From Candidatus Desantisbacteria bacterium CG2_30_40_21 (GTDB lineage: Bacteria; UBA9089; CG2-30-40-21): a stretch of DNA of 5,747 nt. How positions within the stretch are numbered: the stretch's first letter is position 1; the number at the start of each line of letters is the position of its first letter. The DNA lies in the NCBI GenBank assembly GCA_001873945.1, contig MNYI01000222.1, forward strand, positions 1-5,747. The letters are read 5' to 3'. Shown piece by piece: positions 1 to 5,055 of the stretch. The notes below the pieces were generated by a model that saw only the letters and a list, made by a program, of their open reading frames with translations, was not told the origin of the DNA and made no database searches. The position numbers were made by a program, and so were the translations under genes.

Positions 1-3
1 TAA

Positions 4-441
4 CTAACATTTCTGCTCAAGCATCTCGATAAATTGTTGAGGGTTAATAATTTGAATGTCATGATAATATTTCAAGTTACGCAAATGTTTATCTCCAGAA
101 ACAAGATAATCTGCCTTTCCTTCTAAAGCACATGCTAAAAATTTATCATCTTTGAAATCTTCGGGGACTCCCTTTACTACCTCATATAATCCTTCAACCA
201 ACTCACTTCCTTCATAGAGAAGAGCTGAAATATCGTCAATAATCTCCTCATTAAGACCATATTCTTTATAGATATAATCTCTATGCAGTACCTCCATAAT
301 TTCTTCATTAATTTTTTCTGATGTGACAAAAACAAAATTTTTCTTACGAACTGATTCAAGTATCTTCCGTGGAATACCATGAGGTGATATAATTCCACTC
401 ATGAAGATATTAGTATCAATTACTACCCTAATTTCCTTCAT
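4..441 (-). CDS. PIN-domain ribonuclease toxin of a type II toxin-antitoxin pair
   Basis: This 145-residue protein looks like a PIN-domain nuclease of the 'putative toxin, PIN family' group (TIGR00305/COG1569 type), whose characterised relatives cleave RNA with a metal-bound acidic cluster. The expected acidic residues are all visible: D9 in IDTN at the end of the first strand, E47 in INEEI, D99 in the DFKDDKF motif, and D117 in VSGDKHL. Length matches the family, so the domain looks intact and active. The ATG at 441 lies inside the 3' end of the upstream antitoxin gene (14-base overlap in another frame), with GAAGG six bases ahead of it. This layout is typical of antitoxin-first pairs and suggests coupled translation. 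The stop codon is at 4-6, so the gene is complete. The RNA target cannot be read from sequence; an RNA-cleaving role is inferred from the family. Confidence 0.9.
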   Translation of the reverse strand: MKEIRVVIDTNIFMSGIISPHGIPRKILESVRKKNFVFVTSEKINEEIMEVLHRDYIYKEYGLNEEIIDDISALLYEGSELVEGLYEVVKGVPEDFKDDKFLACALEGKADYLVSGDKHLRNLKYYHDIQIINPQQFIEMLEQKC

Positions 442-679
442 GCATAGCCTTCACTTCTTTAACAGCTCTTGCGATATCTGATTCTACTTTTTCAAGTGAT
501 ATTCCCTTGTTTCGCTCCCCTAAATAGTCTAATGCTTTTCCAAATCTCTCCTGCCATGATAGTTGTCTTTCTCTCACTAACTGTTTACGAAGAACTACCC
601 TTTCATTAGGTGATAGTTGCTCAACAATTTTCAGTAATTGCGTAAATGGTATTTTCAATTTGACAGCTCTTTGGGGCAT
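428..679 (-). CDS. Antitoxin partner of the PIN toxin
   Basis: This is a small, charged, probably all-helical protein of 83 residues immediately upstream of and overlapping the PIN toxin gene. An N-terminal stretch (about residues 13-36, with QLSPNERVVLRKQL) resembles the 'LSPEEK..L...L' helix pair common in small antitoxins of PIN toxins. A linker with the WQERF motif follows, and then a C-terminal segment ending in ESDIARAVKEVKA, like the E-x-D/E-I-x-x-A-hydrophobic tail that wraps the toxin in such families. No clear helix-turn-helix or ribbon-helix-helix is visible, so self-repression of the promoter is not supported by sequence. The start at 679 is well founded: TAGGAGG lies at 689-695, nine bases upstream. 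Function is inferred mainly from position, size and overlap with the toxin, which is a strong argument; I do not recognise a precise named family. Confidence 0.8.
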   Translation of the reverse strand: MPQRAVKLKIPFTQLLKIVEQLSPNERVVLRKQLVRERQLSWQERFGKALDYLGERNKGISLEKVESDIARAVKEVKAMHEGN

Positions 680-825
680 TATTAATTACCTCCTACTTCA
701 TTTAATTTAGTAATCGGATTAAGCAGTTTGAGTAGATATTTTTATTCGTTTTGTTTATCGAGCAAGAATCTCTCCTGAATATATACTCCATTACCTCATA
801 AATTACGATTAAGTAGCTTGACAAA
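680..825 (-). promoter_or_regulatory. Leader region of the toxin-antitoxin operon
   Basis: This AT-rich spacer lies upstream of the antitoxin start. The only firm element is the strong ribosome binding site TAGGAGG (689-695). A TATATT at the left edge of line 781 and a TTGTCA near 817-822 (both read on the minus strand) are promoter-like, but neither has a well-spaced partner, so I do not assign a promoter. Transcription could also enter from the consensus promoter at 1216-1244, since I see no clear terminator between them. I see no clear operator palindrome next to the start codon. Confidence 0.3.
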
Positions 826-981
826 TCGGAGTGCATTAGTCGGAGTGCATTAGCTTGCTAATGCTGTATTAGCGAAGCTAATACCTCTGTCTCTTACTCA
901 AAAATCATCTAAAAGCCCTCATATAGTTCTTCCAGAAACAGCAGTCTTCGAATGCTGAACATTAGCAAGCTAATGTACTCC
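826..981. repeat. REP/BIME-like cluster of ATTAGC-GCTAAT hairpins with GGAG feet
   Basis: Three short hairpins share the core ATTAGC/GCTAAT. They are GCATTAGC-TT-GCTAATGC (847-864), GTATTAGC-GAA-GCTAATAC (866-884) and ACATTAGC-AA-GCTAATGT (959-976), each with eight perfect base pairs. The first is preceded on the plus strand by GGAG-T (842-846), and the third by the same GGAG-T read on the minus strand (981-977). The outer two units therefore face each other as an inverted pair. A 14-bp tandem duplication, TCGGAGTGCATTAG, occupies 826-839 and 840-853, which looks like a truncated extra unit. AATGCTG precedes both the second and third hairpins. A GTAG/GGAG tetranucleotide at the foot of a short hairpin is the known hallmark of REP sequences mobilised by RAYT (TnpA-REP) transposases. 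No such transposase is in the window. Confidence 0.7.
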
Positions 982-1020
982 AACCAGAGAACAAATTCCG
1001 TCACTATTCCCTCTAATTAA

Positions 1021-1173
1021 TCATAATTTATGAAGCAACGGAGTATACTTCATCTTTATCCTTGGAATGATAAAAACTTCTCCATCATTCACTTCAAAAT
1101 TTTCATTTATATCTTTACAGCTAATCAATACCCATTCATCTTTATATCGGTTCTCTATCTCTTTTATCTTCAT
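1021..1173 (-). pseudogene. Frameshifted remnant of a small 'KDEWVL' protein gene
   Basis: An ATG at 1173, with GGAG six bases upstream, opens a 50-codon frame whose first 33 residues (beginning MKIKEIENRYKDEWVL, continuing to NDGEV) look like a family of small bacterial proteins with N-terminal 'EI...YKDEWVL' and a following 'GEV..HS.DR.E.Y' motif. In the open frame that second motif is lost and the tail reads as nonsense (FIIPRIKMK...). One base out of frame the missing motif appears exactly: YHSKDKDEVY, ending at a stop at 1028-1030. Adding one T to the five-T run (AAAAA at 1072-1076 on the plus strand) would join the two halves into a 48-residue protein. Relatives I remember are longer (about 60-100 residues) and often sit upstream of small retropepsin-like proteases or toxin-like genes, so the C-terminus may also be lost. 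No protease gene follows. Sequencing error or slippage at the T run is possible. Confidence 0.65.
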
Positions 1174-1215
1174 TTTTAACTCCGTATCATTCTCATTTTT
1201 TTCTATAACAATTTA

Positions 1216-1244
1216 ATTATACCACTCCCACTTAATCTTGTCAA
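1216..1244 (-). promoter_or_regulatory. Perfect-consensus sigma-70 promoter
   Basis: On the minus strand TTGACA (1244-1239) and TATAAT (1221-1216) are separated by exactly 17 bases: a full consensus match in both boxes and in spacing. Transcription would start near 1209 and give a leader of about 35 bases before the ATG of the frameshifted small gene at 1173, whose ribosome binding site is in place. Without an obvious terminator, transcripts could run on through the REP-like cluster into the toxin-antitoxin genes. Activity is inferred; the match itself is direct. Confidence 0.75.
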
Positions 1245-1262
1245 CCACTTTTTTGGAGATGC

Positions 1263-1395
1263 CAGCAATTCTCATTATGGCATTAATGGGGTAGCCCAAG
1301 ATTCTATCTTGGTTTATACATCCCCATTTTATAAAGCCAACATAGAATGTTGGGCTGCATTTATTGCTCGCCAAGTTTCATAATAAGAATTGCTG
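1263..1395. repeat. 133-bp palindromic MITE-like element with nested hairpins
   Basis: The ends are inverted repeats of 17 bases, CAGCAATTCTCATTATG (1263-1279) and CATAATAAGAATTGCTG (1379-1395), matching at 16 of 17 positions. Inside lies a second inverted pair, 1291-1312 against 1337-1358, matching at 19 of 22. Each inner arm is itself a hairpin: CCAAGAT-TCT-ATCTTGG (1296-1312) and CCAACAT-AGA-ATGTTGG (1337-1353). The two hairpins differ at one base pair (G-C swapped for C-G), so each keeps its stem. There is no coding potential and I see no clear target-site duplication next to the ends. It could be a non-autonomous mobile element or a structured RNA/DNA repeat. It lies just upstream of the consensus promoter. 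Confidence 0.7.
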
Positions 1396-1586
1396 TGGAT
1401 AAATAGGTATAAATAGGGACAGCGACTATTTTTTGCAAGAGTATGCTATTAGAGACACATTCTATATTTTACAATTTTTACCATAAATCAAAAATGGGAA
1501 TTGATACTATCTTTTTCCCTCTTTCATCCCATCTTCACCTTGATCTTTTTCAGACTTTCAATTTCAGGACAGACCCTTAGCTGAAC
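1396..1586. other. AT-rich spacer downstream of the oxidoreductase gene
   Basis: I see no gene here on either strand. A short direct repeat (GATAAATAGG then TATAAATAGG, 1398-1417) leads into AAATAG-GGACAGCGA-CTATTT (1411-1431), a six-base inverted repeat around GGGACAG. A second GGACAG lies at 1567-1572, just after the oxidoreductase stop codon. GGGACAG/CTGTCCC next to TATTT is reminiscent of the ends of some IS200-like or REP-type elements, but nothing else of such an element is recognisable. No stem followed by a T run is apparent, so I cannot point to a terminator for the oxidoreductase transcript. Confidence 0.35.
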
Positions 1587-2573
1587 TCATCTTACCACAC
1601 ACGGCATAAATTCTGTTGAACCATAGATACCATATATTTCATGCTGATTCAGCCATAATGCCCGTTTAAGGTATCCAAGTGCCGGGCCAATAACATTTGC
1701 AGCCATGCCTGTTTCATCACCAAGAATAAATCTGTGTGATGATCGTTTACCATCAAAGGTTATTCCTGTAAGTGTCATGGTTGTTGAAACAGGTTTTTTC
1801 GCATTTCTGGTATCCATTATTCCACCAACCGTAACCTTATCCCTTGAATCAACCACCCCTATCCGTTCCAAGAGCAAGTCATCTGCATGTTCCATTTCAT
1901 GTAACTCAAGGATTCCGTTCGTCTTATCAAGAAAATCCTCCACTTTTTCATCACTCATAGATAGTGCCGTATCTACTGTCCACCCCGGCAAATGAGCAAT
2001 ATCCTCACGAATGGTTGCCTTATATTCCTCCCAATTAGCAATACCAACCCCCCACCAAATATTGACATTTTCTACCTCAATAAATGATTGAGCCGCAATC
2101 ACTGCTGCTGCTGTAAGCAGACCAGGGGTAGCACCGCAACCGGTAATATATGTACTCTTTACCTGTTTTAATGGATCATACAGCCCAAACATCATCTCCA
2201 TAGCAGTTGTTCGTTTCAAGGCATCAGTAAAACAACCCTTATAATCAGCTGAAATAAACCTCTTAACCACATTAAACATAAAATCATTTGGAAGATTGGG
2301 AAGGGCAATAAATATGCCATCAATTTCCTTGGAAATCCCTACTATTTCACCAATAGAGTCTGCTACCTGTTTTCCACATTCCAAGTCACCAACCGTTCCA
2401 CCAATCTTTACCCGGCTAATAGCATCTGCATCAAGTCCATTTGGCAAGTAGGCATACCCCTCCTTATCACATATTGCTACCAGCCTCATCTGTTTTTTCT
2501 TTGCTATAACCGCAGCACATGCTTTACCCAGTCCACCAGCACCAAGAACCGCAACTTTAATTACTCCAGCCAT
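1587..2573 (-). CDS. Saccharopine-dehydrogenase-like NAD(P)-dependent oxidoreductase
   Basis: This 328-residue soluble protein starts with a Rossmann nucleotide-binding fold: VAVLGAGGLG (residues 8-16, the GxGGxG-type loop) followed by a second strand ending in AICD36. The acidic D36 favours NAD over NADP by the usual rule, which is weak evidence. Further conserved-looking blocks are ALPNLPN (90-96), DALKRT (117-122), TGCGATPG (144-151), GIANWEEYKATIREDIAHLPG (177-197), DKTNGI (216-221), DTRNAKKP (254-261) and GDETGMAANV (285-294). From memory these match closely a family annotated in cyanobacteria as 'saccharopine dehydrogenase-like oxidoreductase', also about 330 residues long. The true substrate is not established, so lysine metabolism should not be assumed. 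The start at 2573 is supported by GGAGGG seven bases upstream. It follows the UbiA-like gene after a 190-base gap containing a long inverted repeat, so co-transcription is plausible but unproven. Confidence 0.85.
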   Translation of the reverse strand: MAGVIKVAVLGAGGLGKACAAVIAKKKQMRLVAICDKEGYAYLPNGLDADAISRVKIGGTVGDLECGKQVADSIGEIVGISKEIDGIFIALPNLPNDFMFNVVKRFISADYKGCFTDALKRTTAMEMMFGLYDPLKQVKSTYITGCGATPGLLTAAAVIAAQSFIEVENVNIWWGVGIANWEEYKATIREDIAHLPGWTVDTALSMSDEKVEDFLDKTNGILELHEMEHADDLLLERIGVVDSRDKVTVGGIMDTRNAKKPVSTTMTLTGITFDGKRSSHRFILGDETGMAANVIGPALGYLKRALWLNQHEIYGIYGSTEFMPCVVR

Positions 2574-2605
2574 TTAACATCCCTCCATATAGTCGTAATA
2601 CCATA

Positions 2606-2763
2606 ATTGTAACTACTCAGGGGTAAAGGCACAGAGAGGCAAAGGAGCAGAGGGGCAAAGGCACAAAGCAGAAAAATGGTACATTGTTACTTCTATGGGA
2701 ATCTACTTCTTTGCCCCTCTGTGCCTTTGCCTCTCTGTGCCTTTACCCCTGAGTAGTTACAAT
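2606..2763. repeat. Near-perfect 55-bp inverted repeat with internal 16-bp tandem units
   Basis: The arms 2606-2660 and 2709-2763 are reverse complements at 53 of 55 positions, separated by a 48-base loop. The only differences are two adjacent bases (AG against CA). Each arm contains a tandem of about 16 bases: AAAGGCACAGAGAGGC (2625-2640), AAAGGAGCAGAGGGGC (2641-2656), and a third, degenerate copy at 2657-2672. The outer arm ends two bases after the UbiA-like stop codon (2766-2768). The inner end lies 32 bases before the start codon of the next gene. There is no T run on either side, so it is not a standard intrinsic terminator. In RNA it would form a very stable stem that could slow polymerase, protect the upstream message or separate expression of the two genes. 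Purine-rich GGCACAGAGGC repeats of this sort are, as I recall, spread through many environmental genomes. Confidence 0.85.
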
Positions 2764-2765
2764 AA

Positions 2766-3620
2766 TTACCAAACAACATCCGCAACAGTAAATCCAAACA
2801 ACCCCACACTTATCCAACCATTTATCGTGAAAAATGCCTGATTGACCCGGGAAAGATCTGTTGGGGAAACAAGCCTGTGTTCATAGACTAACAAAATGGT
2901 TGTGGTTATTACACCAAACCAGTAATATAATCCCAAATTATCCAGTACTCCTATCATTAATAAAGCAACAATAGTAAAAATATGAAAAAACCTTGAGGTA
3001 ATCAAGGCATGGGCTATTCCAAAGGATTGAGGGATAGAATAAAGCCCAGATTGCCTGTCAAAATCCACATCCTGTGTACCATAAATGATGTCAAAACCAG
3101 TCACCCAAAACAAGACACCAAGCCCAAGAAGCAGAGGAATAATATCTAATCTCTCTTGTATAGCCATCCATCCACCAATCGGTGCACAGGCCAAAACAAG
3201 ACCTAACCCAAGATGTGAGAGCCATGTCCATCGTTTTAGGTAGGAATAGATAACCAGCATAGCCACAGCAAATGGAGAAAGGATAAGACACAATGGATTG
3301 AGTTTATAGGCTGAGAATAAGAGTAAAATAAATGAACCACACACCAATAACCATGCCTGTCGGAGAGGAATTAGTCCCTTTGGCAATGCCCTCATCTGTG
3401 TCCTTGGATTTTTTGCATCTATGTAGCGATCAATCAATCTGTTTAGTGCCATGCCTGCTGTTCTGGCACCAACCATAGCCAAGGTAATCCATATCCAGTA
3501 ATAAAGCGAAGGGATTCCTCCGCAGGCTAAAATAGCTCCAAGATAGGCAAAGGGAAGGGCAAAGATGGTATGTTCAAATTTTACTAACTCCACAAATGAC
3601 ATTAGTTTATTCAAACCCAT
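2766..3620 (-). CDS. UbiA-family aromatic prenyltransferase (4-hydroxybenzoate polyprenyltransferase-like, MqnP-type)
   Basis: This integral membrane protein has about eight or nine hydrophobic segments. UbiA enzymes join a polyprenyl diphosphate tail to an aromatic ring at the inner membrane. Numbered from the ATG at 3620 (284 residues), the first Asp-rich motif is NRLIDRYIDAKNPRT (60-74, D64 and D68). The second is DIIYGTQDVDFD (177-188, D177, D184 and D188 with Y180). These bind the magnesium-diphosphate. The form NRxIDxxIDAxNPRT and the N-terminal VKFEHTIFALPFA are typical of the 'other UbiA' clade that includes the futalosine-pathway enzyme MqnP. The overlapping UbiD homologue upstream supports a menaquinone role. 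The frame is open to an ATG at 3638, but the GGGAGG lies inside that extension, three bases before the ATG at 3620, so I prefer 3620 (14-base overlap with ubiD). A third possible ATG is at 3602. True ubiquinone synthesis cannot be excluded from this gene alone. Confidence 0.85.
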   Translation of the reverse strand: MGLNKLMSFVELVKFEHTIFALPFAYLGAILACGGIPSLYYWIWITLAMVGARTAGMALNRLIDRYIDAKNPRTQMRALPKGLIPLRQAWLLVCGSFILLLFSAYKLNPLCLILSPFAVAMLVIYSYLKRWTWLSHLGLGLVLACAPIGGWMAIQERLDIIPLLLGLGVLFWVTGFDIIYGTQDVDFDRQSGLYSIPQSFGIAHALITSRFFHIFTIVALLMIGVLDNLGLYYWFGVITTTILLVYEHRLVSPTDLSRVNQAFFTINGWISVGLFGFTVADVVW

Positions 3621-5055
3621 AAGCCTCCCATCGTTCATCCACCAGCTTTTTTACTGCCTCATCCATAGTAATCAAGGTTGGCCATTCACGAGCCATACCC
3701 TCTGCTGCCCCCTTTGTGGTAGCATCTATGCCCATCTTTGAGCCATACTCAGCAATATTACTGGCATGATTCAAAACATCCAGCGGGCCATCAACAAAAG
3801 AAATATCCCGTTTTGGCTCAATATAATTTAATACCTTCCATGTAACCTCAGACAGGTTATGAACATCAACATCCTCATCAACTATAATTATAACCTTAGT
3901 AAACATCATCTGCCCCATGCCCCAGATAGAGTGCATCACCCTTTTTGCTTGTCCTACGAACTCCTTTTTAATGGAAACAATCACACAGTTATGGAATATG
4001 CCCTCAATTGGAAGATTCATATCCACAATCTCTGGCAGCTGAAGTTTTAATAGCGGAAGAAAAATCCGCTCTGTTGCCTTACCAAAGAAACAGTCTTCCA
4101 TAGGTGGTTTGCCAACTATGGTACAAGGGTAGATGGCATCATTTCGATGGGTAATGCAGGTGATATGGAATATGGGATACGCATCTGCCGGGGAATAAAA
4201 TCCAGTATGATCACCAAATGGACCCTCAATCCTGCGTTCATAAGGATCAAGGTATCCCTCTAAGACTATCTCTGCCTGAGCAGGCACATCAATATCCACG
4301 GTTTCACACCTGATCAATTCCACCGGCTCCCGACGCAAGAACCCTGCAAAAAGCATTTCATCTATGCTTTCAGGCAATGGGCAGGTGGCAGCATACATGC
4401 TGGCTGGATCAGCACCAATAGCAACAGCTATCTCCATCCGCTGATTTGCTTCTTCGTATTTTTTATACTGTCTGGCACCATCCTTATGTATATGCCAATG
4501 CATTCCACAGGTTTTCTCATCAAATACCTGCATACGATACATCCCTACATTCATTCTTTGTGTTTGCAGATCCTTGGTAAAAACCATGGGCAGGGTAATA
4601 AACCGTCCAGCATCCATTGGCCAGCACTTAAGTACAGGAAACTTTAAGACATCAACAGCATCACCCTTGATAATTACATCCTTACATGGACCATTTTTTA
4701 CCCTTTTTGGAATAAACTGGCTGAGTTCATGAAGTTTTGGCAACATCAGTATCTTTTGCCAGATGGTATCCGGTGGTTCCATGGTTAAGAGGTCTGTAAT
4801 CCTTTTGGCAATATCGTTAATATTATTTACCTCAAGGGCTAATTGCATTCTTTCATAAGAGGCAAAGGTATTTATCAATACTGGAAAGTTATGCCCCAAA
4901 ACATTTTCAAATAATAATGCCGGACCATCCTTTTTTACCATACGGTCAGCAATCTCTGTAATCTCCAGTTCACAGTTTACCTCTTGTTTTACCCTGAACA
5001 GGAGATTTTTCTCTTCTAAGAGGTTTATGAATTCACGCAAATTCTTGTATGCCAT
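3607..5055 (-). CDS. UbiD-family prenylated-FMN-dependent decarboxylase (menaquinone pathway, MqnL-like)
   Basis: This 482-residue protein, full length for UbiD, is expected to be cytosolic and to remove a carboxyl group from an aromatic acid using prenylated FMN made by a UbiX partner (not in this window). Recognisable parts are the N-terminal YKNLREFINLLEEKNLLFRV, MNVGMYRMQV (168-177) with R174, MHWHIHKDGA (185-194), RREPVELIRCETVDIDVPA (241-259), EGPFGDHTGFYS (277-288), and the C-terminal IDATTKG (443-449). R174, E277 and D282 fit the Arg/acidic catalytic triad by spacing. N169, one of the nearby His residues and E243 are candidates for the metal site. The frame runs back to 5118, but the extra 21 residues lie inside the upstream gene and are unlike the family. 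GGAGG four bases before the ATG at 5055 and the classic MAYKNLREF start decide the choice. Pairing with the UbiA-like gene favours the futalosine menaquinone route; other UbiD decarboxylations remain possible. Confidence 0.9.
   Translation of the reverse strand: MAYKNLREFINLLEEKNLLFRVKQEVNCELEITEIADRMVKKDGPALLFENVLGHNFPVLINTFASYERMQLALEVNNINDIAKRITDLLTMEPPDTIWQKILMLPKLHELSQFIPKRVKNGPCKDVIIKGDAVDVLKFPVLKCWPMDAGRFITLPMVFTKDLQTQRMNVGMYRMQVFDEKTCGMHWHIHKDGARQYKKYEEANQRMEIAVAIGADPASMYAATCPLPESIDEMLFAGFLRREPVELIRCETVDIDVPAQAEIVLEGYLDPYERRIEGPFGDHTGFYSPADAYPIFHITCITHRNDAIYPCTIVGKPPMEDCFFGKATERIFLPLLKLQLPEIVDMNLPIEGIFHNCVIVSIKKEFVGQAKRVMHSIWGMGQMMFTKVIIIVDEDVDVHNLSEVTWKVLNYIEPKRDISFVDGPLDVLNHASNIAEYGSKMGIDATTKGAAEGMAREWPTLITMDEAVKKLVDERWEAYGFE

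Noticed and set aside
826..981. CRISPR array
   Set aside because: The repeats are short palindromes in opposite orientations with irregular spacing, not direct repeats with uniform spacers.
1030..1176. A plus-strand open frame of about 48 codons opposite the frameshifted small gene
   Set aside because: It is the antisense of the recognisable minus-strand coding sequence, its composition is dominated by F, I, L and Y as expected from a reversed AT-rich gene, and it has no ribosome binding site.
1705..1995. A plus-strand open frame inside the oxidoreductase gene
   Set aside because: It lies wholly opposite a well-conserved coding region and shows no recognisable motif.
2606..2763. Intrinsic terminator for the UbiD/UbiA transcript
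   Set aside because: The stem is far longer than a normal terminator and no T run follows on either strand.
3091..3291. A 66-codon minus-strand frame within the UbiA-like gene
   Set aside because: It is an out-of-frame shadow of the membrane protein gene.
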